A stretch of DNA of 64,000 nt, from positions 186,001 to 250,000 of the forward strand of contig NZ_WELI01000003.1 in the NCBI RefSeq assembly GCF_009184635.1. The letters run 5' to 3'. Positions within the stretch are counted from its first letter, which is position 1; every line of letters begins with the position of its first letter. A program made the position numbers and the translations under genes. Positions 51,456 through 60,869 of the stretch are shown piece by piece. The notes below the pieces were generated by a model. The model did not search any database. It saw only the letters and a list, made by a program, of their open reading frames with translations, and was not told where the DNA came from. The stretch comes from Rudanella paleaurantiibacter. GTDB taxonomy: Bacteria > Bacteroidota > Bacteroidia > Cytophagales > Spirosomataceae.

Positions 51456-51688
51456 ACAAAATCCCCCTCCGCAACGGCAACGGCCTACAACTGTCTGCAA
51501 TCGAAACGGTCGAACTGATGCAACTACTTTACCGAGTTGCCAACGATCAAACCACCAACTCAGACCGTGACTTTGCCCGCTCTGTACTGGAACGCTCTGC
51601 TTCACTTTATCCTGAGTACGCCAACGTCAAACCACTGATCCGGCCCGCTCTATCTCCCATTCGGCACACAAAGAAAAGGGGCAAGTAG
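51452..51688 (+). CDS. Small hypothetical protein
   Basis: A 78-residue protein, not recognised. It is hydrophilic with a central helical region (IETVELMQLLYRVANDQTTN) and a basic tail (RHTKKRGK). Its start overlaps the excisionase-like gene stop (ATGA), so it is coupled to it. It precedes the helicase gene by 33 bases. Confidence 0.55.
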   Translation: MNKIPLRNGNGLQLSAIETVELMQLLYRVANDQTTNSDRDFARSVLERSASLYPEYANVKPLIRPALSPIRHTKKRGK

Positions 51689-51721
51689 CCCCCTCCGCTA
51701 CTCACCCCAAACTCTTTTGTT

Positions 51722-53200
51722 ATGACTGACAACGTAAGCAATTTACGTTCTTCTTCCCAGAAGATCAAACAGGCCGTTGCAGGCGATGCCAAACACCTGA
51801 AAGCAACTGCCTTTGTCTGCCTATCGCACGCACAAATGATCAAAAACCTACTCGACCAGATCGGGAAGATTGATTTCAGAGAGCGTGCTGGTTTTGCCCC
51901 CGATGATGAGGAAGCAAAGCTTAAGAAAGCCCACTATCTGGTTATTGCCGTAGAGGAAGTTCTAAGCCTGGCTGAACGCAACAAGTGGGGGCTTTGCCGC
52001 CGTGATGGGTTCTTTTATTCATTCAATGGAGCGTACTGGAAGCCCTTAGACAAAGACGACCTAAAGAACTTTCTCAAGCAAGCGGCCGAACGAATGGGGG
52101 TAGATCGGTTTCAGGCCCGGCACTTCGAGTATGCCGAACAACTCTTCAAACAGTTCAACGAAACGGCCTACTTGCCTTCACCCGAAGCCGACCGCTTTAC
52201 GGTGATGGTTAACCTCAGCAACGGCACGTTTGCCATTGGTACCGACAAACAGGAATTACGCACCCCTAGTGCTGCTGACTTTCTGACCCACCAATTACCG
52301 TTTGGGTATGATCCCAAAGCCACAGCACCAAAGTTTCAGGCGTACCTTAACCGAGTGCTACCCGACATAGATTGTCAGCACATATTGGCTGAATACCTGG
52401 GCTATGTGTTCATCAATCCGGCCAAGCTTAAGTTAGAGAAAACGCTACTCCTGTATGGCACCGGTGCAAACGGCAAGAGCGTCTTTTTTGAAATAGTAAC
52501 CGCCTTGTTGGGGAATGACAACGTCAGCCACTACTCGTTGCAATCCCTCACCAATGAGCCTGCATATTGTCGGGCGCACCTGGCTACCAAACTGGTAAAC
52601 TATGCCAGCGAGATAAATGGCAAGCTGGAAGCGGACACGTTCAAACAGCTGGTTTCCGGCGAACCAGTAGAGGCCCGGTTACCGTACGGTCAACCGTTTA
52701 TCCTGACCAATTACGCCAAACTCATTTTCAACTGTAATGAATTACCGGCCGATGTGGAGCATACCCCGGCGTACTTCAGGCGCTTTCTGATTGTGCCGTT
52801 CAAACAGACGATTCCCGAACAGGATCAGGATAAGCAGTTAGCCCGAAAGATCATTGATACTGAACTGTCAGGCGTATTCAATTGGGTTTTAACTGGCTTG
52901 CGTCGACTATTGGAGCAGGGCCGTTTTACCGACTCCGAAGCCGTTCGGGAGCAGTTGGAGAGCTACAAAAAGCAGTCTGACACCGTGCGTCTTTTCTTGG
53001 ATGACAACAGCTATCAATCCTCTGACAGCTTTACACCCCTCAAAGACCTGTATCGAGACTACAGAGCCTATTGCATTGAAGATGGGTATAAGGCCGTCAA
53101 TAACCGAAACTTTCAGAAGCGACTAAATGCCAACGGTGTTACCACCGAACGGAAAACTATAGGCTATGTGGCCTATGTACGAAGGCCCGATTTGCCCTAA
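51722..53200 (+). CDS. D5/P4-type replicative helicase (SF3, primase-associated)
   Basis: A 492-residue protein. A D5_N-like domain lies at about 80-225 (FFYSFNGAYWKPLDKDDLKN; MVNLSNGTFAIG). The SF3 helicase has Walker A LYGTGANGKSVFF (GTGANGKS at 246-253) and a Walker B-like region near KLIFNCNELPADVEHTPAYF. YFRRFLIVPF follows. A C-terminal DUF3854-like/winged region includes FTPLKDLYRDYRAYCI. No zinc-finger or primase catalytic motif is seen at the N-terminus, so priming is probably by the next gene product. It would load and unwind at the element's origin. Confidence 0.88.
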   Translation: MTDNVSNLRSSSQKIKQAVAGDAKHLKATAFVCLSHAQMIKNLLDQIGKIDFRERAGFAPDDEEAKLKKAHYLVIAVEEVLSLAERNKWGLCRRDGFFYSFNGAYWKPLDKDDLKNFLKQAAERMGVDRFQARHFEYAEQLFKQFNETAYLPSPEADRFTVMVNLSNGTFAIGTDKQELRTPSAADFLTHQLPFGYDPKATAPKFQAYLNRVLPDIDCQHILAEYLGYVFINPAKLKLEKTLLLYGTGANGKSVFFEIVTALLGNDNVSHYSLQSLTNEPAYCRAHLATKLVNYASEINGKLEADTFKQLVSGEPVEARLPYGQPFILTNYAKLIFNCNELPADVEHTPAYFRRFLIVPFKQTIPEQDQDKQLARKIIDTELSGVFNWVLTGLRRLLEQGRFTDSEAVREQLESYKKQSDTVRLFLDDNSYQSSDSFTPLKDLYRDYRAYCIEDGYKAVNNRNFQKRLNANGVTTERKTIGYVAYVRRPDLP

Positions 53201-53219
53201 AAATAAAAGATGTTTTCCC

Positions 53220-53298
53220 GCCTACATATCCTACATAGCCTACATGAACGCCTATAGTGATTCGTGCTGCCTATGTAGGAAATGTAGGATATGTAGGC
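53220..53298. other. Iteron-like hairpin, candidate replication origin
   Basis: Three 9-base units CCTACATAT, CCTACATAG, CCTACATGA (53221-53247) face three units CTATGTAGG, AAATGTAGG, ATATGTAGG (53271-53297) in inverse. GCCTACATATCCTACAT (53220-53236) is perfectly complementary to 53282-53298. The hairpin lies between the helicase and primase genes. Confidence 0.6.
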
Positions 53299-53316
53299 CC
53301 AAACAAACCTTTTTTT

Positions 53317-54690
53317 ATGACTACATGCCAACCCCGATACCAGCTACCCAAGAAGGCAATAAAAATCGACTGCCCGCAGTGTAGCCCCCGACACCGTAAG
53401 ACCCTCAGCCAATATGTAGATCGGACAACAGGTGACGTATTACCCTTACCGTTCGGCCGATGCGACCGGGAAAGTAATTGCGGCTACTTTCTTAGTCCTT
53501 ATCACAAAGGGTCATCCGGTTTAAGCTTTGTTGATGAGCAAAAAGGCCCGCCTATCCCGAAAGAATGGTTTAAAATGGCTGCCAAATGGAAGAAGGCAGG
53601 TACTACCCCCGAAGGTGTTGTTACTACCCTTATCCAAATGGAGGGAGCAACACTGGAACAGGCCGAGCGAGTAAAAAACTATATCTTTTTACGGCCTGCA
53701 TATCCTACACAACCTACACAGCCCGCCCCGGTTCATGTGCTGCCGGATGAGGTCTTACACCAGTCACTAGGCCGTTATGAACACAATGAGTTTGCCCGCT
53801 TCTTAGTATGTCACTTCGGGACTGAGATTGCTACCACCCTATTGCAGCGATTCAAAGTTGGCACCTCGACGTACTTTAAAGGGGCTTGTGTATTCTGGTT
53901 GGTTGATGAGCAAAACCGCGTTAGAGGAGGACAAATAGCACTCTATGACCAAACGGGCCATAAGGTTAAGTACACCAACAAGGAAGGAGAGCGAAGAGCC
54001 TGCATTACATCCGTTCGGCACGCCCTGGCAAGAAAGTATAAAGGTGAGACCCCGCCCGAATGGTTGGCAAAAATCCCGGAAGATGCTGAGACGTGGCCTG
54101 TTGTTTTTGGCTTACCTCAACTGCACAGAGCGCCAATTGATGCACCAATAGCCATTGTAGAGGGCCCGAAAACAGCTATTATCTGTAGCTACTACCTACC
54201 GGAATTTATCTGGTTGGCCGTTGGCGGAAAGTCGTACCTGAAACCTGAACGGTTGGAAGCCTTACGAGGTCGCAAGATTCGGCTTTTCCCTGACTTGAAT
54301 GCTTACCACGATACAAAGAATGCTCAAGGGCGAACCGTGAAAGGTTGGCTTTCTATTGCAGACCAGCTACAAGCCGCAGGTTTTGACGTGAGCGTATCTG
54401 ATATACTGGAACAGTTAGCGACCGACGAAGAAAGGGAAAAGGGGTTAGATATGGCGGACTACCTGCTATCCGAATCCAACACAATTACCGCCCTTTCTGA
54501 TTGGAGCCCCGGGCAACTCGTAACGTTTGACCAAAGCCGTATTGAGCGGCTTACCGTCGACTTCACCAGCGACTACCCGCCCGAATGGGACGCCCCCGCC
54601 CCAGCCGATGCCGCCCCGATAATCCGGCCCATTGCCTACGGTTCACCTGAGTTCCACCAATGGCACCACAATACGCACACGCAGCCATGA
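53317..54690 (+). CDS. Primase-like protein with zinc ribbon and Toprim-like domain (DUF6371 type)
   Basis: A 457-residue protein from ATG 53317; a GTG at 53257 lies inside the iteron hairpin. An N-terminal zinc ribbon is visible in IDCPQCSPRHRKTL and RCDRESNCGYF (CxxC...CxxxxxC). The middle has IAIVEGPKTAIICSYYLPEF, a Toprim-type Glu strand, and IRLFPDLNAYHD with a second acidic motif. The C-terminus is Pro-rich. It probably primes replication together with the D5-type helicase. Confidence 0.75.
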   Translation: MTTCQPRYQLPKKAIKIDCPQCSPRHRKTLSQYVDRTTGDVLPLPFGRCDRESNCGYFLSPYHKGSSGLSFVDEQKGPPIPKEWFKMAAKWKKAGTTPEGVVTTLIQMEGATLEQAERVKNYIFLRPAYPTQPTQPAPVHVLPDEVLHQSLGRYEHNEFARFLVCHFGTEIATTLLQRFKVGTSTYFKGACVFWLVDEQNRVRGGQIALYDQTGHKVKYTNKEGERRACITSVRHALARKYKGETPPEWLAKIPEDAETWPVVFGLPQLHRAPIDAPIAIVEGPKTAIICSYYLPEFIWLAVGGKSYLKPERLEALRGRKIRLFPDLNAYHDTKNAQGRTVKGWLSIADQLQAAGFDVSVSDILEQLATDEEREKGLDMADYLLSESNTITALSDWSPGQLVTFDQSRIERLTVDFTSDYPPEWDAPAPADAAPIIRPIAYGSPEFHQWHHNTHTQP

Positions 54691-54902
54691 AACCACCCGA
54701 GCAACAACTGACTGGCCTGGCTGCCGAAGTCGTGCGAGTGCTGGACAAACGAGCGAAAACAGACGGTTGGACCTGGGTAGGCTTCGAGAACGGGGAAGGG
54801 TCAGAAGTTGGCCGAGAGATAGAGCGACTGATACGAAAGGCCCGACGAATCCTAAACCAGCAACAGAGCAAAGCACACAAAGAAACCAATCAAAACCAAT
54901 GA
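54687..54902 (+). CDS. Small hypothetical protein
   Basis: A 71-residue protein from ATG 54687, which overlaps the primase stop by four bases (ATGA). It is charged and helical (VGREIERLIRKARRILNQQQ) with no recognised domain, and its stop overlaps the next start (ATGA, 54899-54902). It is part of a tightly packed operon. Confidence 0.55.
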   Translation: MKPPEQQLTGLAAEVVRVLDKRAKTDGWTWVGFENGEGSEVGREIERLIRKARRILNQQQSKAHKETNQNQ

Positions 54903-55402
54903 AAAAGCAGACCAAAGCCGTAGTGGCTACCACAACCGAAGGCCATGCCGGCCGACCCTCCAAGTTTATGCCTGAGTTTACAGAGCGGGCTCACAAAATG
55001 GCCTTGCTGGGCCTGACAGATGAAGCGATGGCCGATGTTTTAGGCGTTGCCCGTTCAACATTCAGCCTTTGGAAGAAGAACAACCCTGAATTTTCGGACG
55101 CAGTACAGGGGGGTAAAATCTTAGCGGATGCCAAAGTAGCAGCGGCATTGTACATACGAGCCGTAGGCTACGAATACCCCTCCGAGAAGTTGCTGACCGT
55201 CTCCGTAGGGGATGGGGTTTCAGAGGTTCAACGGCACCCGATTACCGTGCACGTGCTGCCTGACCCCGGTGCCGCCCTCAATTGGCTCAAGAATCGACAG
55301 CCAAAGCTTTGGCGGGATAAGCAGGACGTGCAGCTATCGGGCGAAATCAGCGTTACCCTCAACTTAGATGGCGACCATTCTAACAATTCTAAAACAGAAT
55401 AG
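54899..55402 (+). CDS. Small-terminase-like helix-turn-helix protein
   Basis: A 167-residue protein from ATG 54899. After a basic N-terminus, GRPSKFMPEFTERAHKMALL and DEAMADVLGVARSTFSLWKK form a helix-turn-helix (about 20-70) typical of phage terminase small subunits. NPEFSDAVQGGKILADAKVA and NWLKNRQPKLWRDKQDVQLS give the usual C-terminal region. The DNA-recognition part of packaging is suggested, but no large terminase is seen downstream. Confidence 0.7.
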   Translation: MKKQTKAVVATTTEGHAGRPSKFMPEFTERAHKMALLGLTDEAMADVLGVARSTFSLWKKNNPEFSDAVQGGKILADAKVAAALYIRAVGYEYPSEKLLTVSVGDGVSEVQRHPITVHVLPDPGAALNWLKNRQPKLWRDKQDVQLSGEISVTLNLDGDHSNNSKTE

Positions 55403-55405
55403 ACC

Positions 55406-55693
55406 ATGTTTCAAAAAGGCAGAACAAAAACCGGAGGGCGCAAAGCCGGAATAGGAAACAAGATTGACGCGAAACTGAAAGAGCGTATTGCTGAACTGGT
55501 AGAAGGGCAGTTTGACAACATCGTGGCAGACCTTGCCGAACTGGAACCCAAAGACCGCGTTGCGGCCTACCAACGATTCTTAGAATACGTAATACCGAAG
55601 CAACGGGAGCAAAAGACGGATGTGCATGTAGAAGCCAGAGATAAGCCCCATTGGCTTACTGCAACGTTGGATTACCCAGCCTTTACCGAGTAA
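55406..55693 (+). CDS. Small phage-type protein next to the terminase-like gene
   Basis: A 95-residue protein. The N-terminus FQKGRTKTGGRKAGIGNKID is basic and glycine-rich, and FDNIVADLAELEPKDRVAAY and FLEYVIPKQ follow. It resembles short Bacteroidota phage proteins found beside terminase genes (DUF5681-like opening). It starts 3 bases after the terminase-like stop. Confidence 0.55.
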   Translation: MFQKGRTKTGGRKAGIGNKIDAKLKERIAELVEGQFDNIVADLAELEPKDRVAAYQRFLEYVIPKQREQKTDVHVEARDKPHWLTATLDYPAFTE

Positions 55694-55716
55694 ACCACAA
55701 CCAAACCAATACTGCA

Positions 55717-58700
55717 ATGGAAGAGAACGATGATAGCTTGATATTTGAAGTGAAGCTGGAAGAGAACAATCTGGAAGAGCGCGTTAAGGTGCTCAAGCAA
55801 CAGATAGAAGCCCTCAAACAGCAAAAGAAAAACCTTGATACCCTCAACAAATCGGGCGTTGTGACGGGCAAAGCGTATGCTGACCAACTCGAAGAGATTG
55901 AGAAGCGCACCAAATCCGCCAAGACGGAACTGCAAGGCCATACCCGTACCCTTGACCTGCAACAGAAGGCCCAAAAATCAGCAGCAGGGTCTATTACTCA
56001 GCTACGGGCGAACCTTTCTTTACTGACCGCGCAGTATGCCGAACTGAGTGCTGAGGAGCGTGACGCAACTGACGCTGGGGCCGAGATGCAAAAGCAACTT
56101 ACTGAGCAGATTGCAAAGCTGAAAGCCCTCGAAAAAGCCTATGGTGACAGTCGACGCAACGTCGGCAACTATACCGATGGGATGCGCGAAGCCGCCCGCA
56201 GCCATTCGCCCTTTATCAGTACGCTCTTAGACGTGAAAGACACGCTCACGCAAACCGTTGAAGGGCTGAGAGCAAGCCGGGAAGGTTTGCGCGAACAGAT
56301 TGCAGGGTTGAAGGGTACGGCCGCAGGGTTTGAAGGGGCGAAGAAATCAAGCATTGCTTTCGGATTGTCATTGAACGCTCTGGGCATTGGCTTACTCATT
56401 ACCGCCCTGGCTGGATTGGTTTCATTCTTCACCAAGACCGAGAAAGGAGCCCTGATGTTGAAGCAGGTAATAAGCGGGCTATCTGCTGCCTTTGATGTTT
56501 TCGTTCGCGCCCTGGCACCCATTGGCGAATTGCTGACCGACTTGTTTACCGGGAACATTACCAGCATCAAAGACTTTACCACCCGCTTAGGTGGAGCCCG
56601 CAAAGAGTTAAGCGGAGTCGGATCAGCGATGTTGTCCGCTGCCAAAGCGGCCGCAATCTACGAGAAGCGTATAAAGGAACTGGAAAAGGCGCAGCGGGCG
56701 CAAATGGTAGCCAGTGCCGAAGCAAACCGAGAAGCTGAGTTTGCACTGAAACGGGCCGAAGATACCACGCTGGGCATAGCCACCCGACGCGAAGCCTTGC
56801 AGCGAGCGTTTAAGATTCAGAGCAACGCGGTAAAAGCCGACATTGACTTGCTCAGAGCCAAAGCCAACGTCGAACGGGAGGCCATTATAGGCACGTTGCG
56901 CGTTACAGAAGCCGAACGGGAACGGTTGCGTAAAAAGTCCAACGCTGACTTTAGCCGGGAAATTGAAACCTTAGGCGTTGCAGAGGATCAGCGGCAACGG
57001 TTCCGCGACGCTGCCGTGCAAGCTATCGAGAAAGAGACCGAACTACGGTTGAAGTCGATGGACCTGGTTAAAGAAGATAACGCCCTACGGCAGGAAGGGG
57101 CCGACAAGTCGAAAGAGCAAGCAGAGAACCAACTGGCAACGGCCGTGCAAATCGCACAGCTACGACTCGAACGGGCGCAGATGTTGGGCGAGGAGACGCT
57201 AAAGCTGGAAGAAGCCCTAATTCTCAAGCAAGGCCAGCAGGAAGCCTTTGGACTCAAGAAAAGCAGCGACCTCCGCAAAGCGATTGAAGCCAAAACGAAC
57301 GCGGAAATTCTGAAACTACGGTTAGACTATGCCGTGGATATGCAACAGCAGGAATTAGAATTGAAAGCGGCCGAGGTTGCAGCGTCGTTAACGTTGGCCC
57401 GTAGAGGCAGTAAAGAGGAGTTGGAACTGATTGTTCAATCCCTCCGCATACAAGGCCAGCAAAGGGAGGTAGAAGCCCGTAAGCAGTACCGGAAAGATGC
57501 CGAATACGAGCAGGCACGGGCCGCTATTGTCTTGCAGACGCAGCGTCAAATTGACGACGCACGGGCGGCATTCGCTCGGGGTGAGATCGAGCGCGTTGCT
57601 GAACTTGGGCAGCTTCGCATTCAGACCGAAATCGACCTGAACAAAACGTCTATCGACAACGACCGCATCTTAGCTGAACGTCGAATCGACCTCGAAGAAA
57701 AGACGCAACTTGAACTGCTTGAGATTGCGGAAATAAGCGAAGAAGAACGACTCGTACGCATGAACGCAATTCAGGCGAAAGCCTTGGCAGAACGTCGTGA
57801 GGTGTACAAGCAGCTACGCGAAGACGAACGTACGCAGACGCAGGCGCTGCTCGACATCCGCTTGGCGTCGGTCAAGAAAGGTACGGTTGAGGAATTGAAG
57901 CTAAAGAAGGAACAGCTTGCCTTGCAGATGAAGGCTGAACTTGACAACCTGAAACTCACCGAAGAGCAAAAAGAAGCGATCAAGGCAAAGTACCGTGAGC
58001 AGGAAGAGGAAGCGGTCGATGCCTTCAACGAAAGCGTTGCTGCTAACACGATTGAGTCAGCAGCCCGTGCGACACAGGTAGCTACAACTCTGATCGAAGC
58101 GTCGATAGCAAGGCGTACGGCCGTGCTCGACAAACAACAGAAAGCGGCTCTGCAATCGGCTGGTCTGAACGCTGACTTGCGGGCGAAGGTCGAAGAAACG
58201 TTTCAGAAGCGACGCGAGAAACTCGAAAAGGATGCGGCCAAGAAGCGGCAACGCATAGCCAGTATTGAGAACGTCATCAATACGGCGAAGGCCGTGACGG
58301 TCGCGATCACGGGCGCACCCCCTCCGTTCAGTGCGATACTCGCAGCCATTGCCGGGGCGCAGGGCTTGGCGCAGCAGGTATTGATCGACTCGCAGCAGTT
58401 CGCACGGGGCGGGGTGTATCTGTCTGACGGGCGGGGCGGCTATGTACGCGGCCCCGGCACTGCCACCTCGGACAGCATCAACAGCCGACTCAGTAACGGG
58501 GAGAGTGTGAACAATGCCGAAAGCACAAAGATGTTTTACCCGCTCTACTCCCTACTGAATCAACTCGGAGGAGGTAAGGCCTACCCAAATACCCCGGCCT
58601 ACAATCCAAGTACCTTTCTTGCACCGGCACCGGCACCGAGTGCAAACCCTGAGCAGTTGGCCGCCCTGGTTGAGCAGGGAGTAGCCAGAGCCCTGGAACG

Positions 58701-58785
58701 GATGCCGAACCCCGTGGTAACAGTCGATGACATAAACAAGGGACAGAAGAAGGTGACGGCTATTCGAGACAGTAACGACGTGTAA
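55717..58785 (+). CDS. Tail tape-measure-like protein
   Basis: A 1022-residue protein from ATG 55717; a further in-frame start at 55651 overlaps the preceding gene. Long coiled-coils run through most of it (LEERVKVLKQQIEALKQQKK, repeated ELRxKxEELELI text), broken by a hydrophobic segment near residues 220-250 (GLSLNALGIGLLITALAGLV). The C-terminal FARGGVYLSDGRGGYVRGPG, then TSDSINSRLSNGES, is the signature of tape-measure proteins of phages with long tails. It would set tail length. It follows the small packaging genes directly, with no head genes. Confidence 0.8.
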   Translation: MEENDDSLIFEVKLEENNLEERVKVLKQQIEALKQQKKNLDTLNKSGVVTGKAYADQLEEIEKRTKSAKTELQGHTRTLDLQQKAQKSAAGSITQLRANLSLLTAQYAELSAEERDATDAGAEMQKQLTEQIAKLKALEKAYGDSRRNVGNYTDGMREAARSHSPFISTLLDVKDTLTQTVEGLRASREGLREQIAGLKGTAAGFEGAKKSSIAFGLSLNALGIGLLITALAGLVSFFTKTEKGALMLKQVISGLSAAFDVFVRALAPIGELLTDLFTGNITSIKDFTTRLGGARKELSGVGSAMLSAAKAAAIYEKRIKELEKAQRAQMVASAEANREAEFALKRAEDTTLGIATRREALQRAFKIQSNAVKADIDLLRAKANVEREAIIGTLRVTEAERERLRKKSNADFSREIETLGVAEDQRQRFRDAAVQAIEKETELRLKSMDLVKEDNALRQEGADKSKEQAENQLATAVQIAQLRLERAQMLGEETLKLEEALILKQGQQEAFGLKKSSDLRKAIEAKTNAEILKLRLDYAVDMQQQELELKAAEVAASLTLARRGSKEELELIVQSLRIQGQQREVEARKQYRKDAEYEQARAAIVLQTQRQIDDARAAFARGEIERVAELGQLRIQTEIDLNKTSIDNDRILAERRIDLEEKTQLELLEIAEISEEERLVRMNAIQAKALAERREVYKQLREDERTQTQALLDIRLASVKKGTVEELKLKKEQLALQMKAELDNLKLTEEQKEAIKAKYREQEEEAVDAFNESVAANTIESAARATQVATTLIEASIARRTAVLDKQQKAALQSAGLNADLRAKVEETFQKRREKLEKDAAKKRQRIASIENVINTAKAVTVAITGAPPPFSAILAAIAGAQGLAQQVLIDSQQFARGGVYLSDGRGGYVRGPGTATSDSINSRLSNGESVNNAESTKMFYPLYSLLNQLGGGKAYPNTPAYNPSTFLAPAPAPSANPEQLAALVEQGVARALERMPNPVVTVDDINKGQKKVTAIRDSNDV

Positions 58786-58805
58786 ACCGTAGCCCCAAAG
58801 AAACT

Positions 58806-60833
58806 ATGATACAGGACGGACTTTATTTAAATGACCAATGGGTAAGCCCATTTGAAAACTTTGCTCTGACGTTTCAGGGTAACGACCTGACAAAACCGGA
58901 GTCTCAGCAGACGTCTTATTCGAGTGCAATCAAACTACCCGATACGGTCAATGTTCGTGCCGTTACGCAGTCGGCCGAGCAGCCCAACAGCGGATCAGAG
59001 ATGCCCTACCAACTGACCCCGGCGCACGTGGTCAGTAATGGGGAGATTATGCTACGGGGTAACTTTCGGTTTACCGACTTTCAGCAGGGATGGAACGGGA
59101 CATTATCCGAAGCCAAGCAACAGCTATTGACTCGGTTAAAGCGCCCGCTTCGTTCGCTACACCTCAGCGACTACGATTTTCCGTGGAGCCTGGACTATAT
59201 CAATAGCCGTGCTACCGCAAAGCAGGGTGTTTGTTTTCCGTTCGTTGACTACGGCACCCTGAGTAGCACCGAGCAACCGAGCGACACACTGAACCCGGCC
59301 GTTTACGTTCATTCGTTGGTAGCCAGTATGCTGCACGAAGAAGGCTATAAGCTAACAGGTAGCCTACCGGCTGATGAGTTGTACAAGCGGCTTGCGCTGC
59401 CGTTTGTTGAGGATAAGCCGACCAATGTAGACCCCGATTTTGTGGAAGCGCGTAGGGCGCGCGTTACTTGCCCTACCGGAATTGTTGCCCCTCCCCGTTC
59501 TGCCGGGAAGAGTATCACTCTGCCTTTTTCCGTGGTGGATCAACCGTTGGAAGGATTTGGACAGGGTCGGCTAAACCTGTACGATCCGGTAAGTTTTTCG
59601 TATGTAGTTGATACAGCGATGCGAGTAAAAGTAACGTGCTTTCAGCAGTTCCAAATAAAGATTGACTTTGGAGCCGTTGAAGCAAAGCTGCAACTTGAAA
59701 AGAATGGGAAGGTGGTCGCAGAAGAGTATTGGAGTGAAGCGGGGCCATTTAACAACCTGTTACTACGAGTGCAGACCATAGAGTTAAAGACCTCTGTAAG
59801 CTGTCAAGCGGGCGACCGTTTGCGGCTACGTTTGGTACTGCAACGTCGCACCCGGGTTGCCCAATGGGAGGGTATTATTTTCTTTGGTGCCATGCAAAGT
59901 ATTGCGGGCTACGAGCCCGACAATGCCCTGACCTTTGGCGACCTTTGGCCCGTTGGTCGAAACTTGCCTGACATGGATTGTTTGGACTTGTTGAAGGCCG
60001 TTGCGTTGCTGACTTGCTCAACTATTACCGTTGATGACTCCCGAAAGCAGGTGCAGTTTACTCGGATCAGCGAGGTAATCAGTAACACGGCCGACGCTTT
60101 GGACTGGACTGACCGGATATGTGTAACACCAAACGAGCCAGCCGAAATAACGCCCGCCCTGGAGCCCTACGGGGCCACAAACTATTTACGCTGGAAAGAA
60201 TGCGAGGGGGTAGATAAAGGCTACGGTGACGGTATGATTGAAGCCAAGAGCCCGGCCGTGGACTCAGTGGATTTATTCACCCTACCCTTTGCCGCAAGCA
60301 TGGAAAGCCCCGTTGAAATATCCGGCTACGGGAAGCCGTTACGAATCGAAACCCGTACCGTCACCGGATCGGGTGAAAACCGAGCGGTAAACCTCAAGAG
60401 CACACAGCCCCGGCTTATCATTGTGGAGCCTGCACACAACTATACTATCAATACGTCGATCCTGACCGATACCGGCACCATTGAGAAAAAGCCCGTTACA
60501 TTAATGGCTTGCTGGTTCGATAGAAGGCCGCAGCTTGCAGTAACATTGCTGAATAACCTGAGCCTGAACTTTGCCGACACAGCAACGAGCAACGGCTTAA
60601 TCAGTCGGTATTTTGTTGGCTTGCGCAGGGTGTTACGTCGGCCCCGAGAAGTCAGTATATCGGCAAAGCTGACACCGGCCGACGTGGCACAGCTTGACTT
60701 TTCCCGCCCCGTTTTGCTGAGGTCAACAAAGATTGATGGGTTAGATTTTACGCAGTGCTACTACTACCTGAATAAGGTTGAGCGATACCGGGCCGATGGT
60801 TTATGTAGATTGAGCCTGGTTAGTTTTTTCTAA
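58806..60833 (+). CDS. Phage tail-associated protein, unassigned
   Basis: A 675-residue protein, not assigned to a family. It is predicted to be largely beta, starting GLYLNDQWVSPFENFALTFQ. It follows the tape-measure gene by 20 bases, where distal tail or tail-tip proteins usually stand in long-tailed phages. No lysin or adhesin domain is recognised. A role as distal tail/hub is inferred from position only. Confidence 0.55.
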   Translation: MIQDGLYLNDQWVSPFENFALTFQGNDLTKPESQQTSYSSAIKLPDTVNVRAVTQSAEQPNSGSEMPYQLTPAHVVSNGEIMLRGNFRFTDFQQGWNGTLSEAKQQLLTRLKRPLRSLHLSDYDFPWSLDYINSRATAKQGVCFPFVDYGTLSSTEQPSDTLNPAVYVHSLVASMLHEEGYKLTGSLPADELYKRLALPFVEDKPTNVDPDFVEARRARVTCPTGIVAPPRSAGKSITLPFSVVDQPLEGFGQGRLNLYDPVSFSYVVDTAMRVKVTCFQQFQIKIDFGAVEAKLQLEKNGKVVAEEYWSEAGPFNNLLLRVQTIELKTSVSCQAGDRLRLRLVLQRRTRVAQWEGIIFFGAMQSIAGYEPDNALTFGDLWPVGRNLPDMDCLDLLKAVALLTCSTITVDDSRKQVQFTRISEVISNTADALDWTDRICVTPNEPAEITPALEPYGATNYLRWKECEGVDKGYGDGMIEAKSPAVDSVDLFTLPFAASMESPVEISGYGKPLRIETRTVTGSGENRAVNLKSTQPRLIIVEPAHNYTINTSILTDTGTIEKKPVTLMACWFDRRPQLAVTLLNNLSLNFADTATSNGLISRYFVGLRRVLRRPREVSISAKLTPADVAQLDFSRPVLLRSTKIDGLDFTQCYYYLNKVERYRADGLCRLSLVSFF

Positions 60834-60841
60834 TACGCACC

Positions 60842-60869
60842 GCCCCGGCCAATGAGTCGGGGCTTTTTT
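60842..60869 (+). terminator. Intrinsic terminator of the tail operon
   Basis: GCCCCG (60842-60847) pairs with CGGGGC (60858-60863), followed by six T (60864-60869). Confidence 0.85.

Noticed and set aside
53220-53316. GTG-initiated N-terminal extension of the primase-like gene
   Set aside because: The extension translates the iteron-like hairpin; the ATG at 53317 directly precedes the zinc-ribbon region.
55651-55716. Upstream start for the tape-measure gene
   Set aside because: It overlaps the end of the preceding small gene by 43 bases in another frame, while ATG 55717 follows that gene cleanly.
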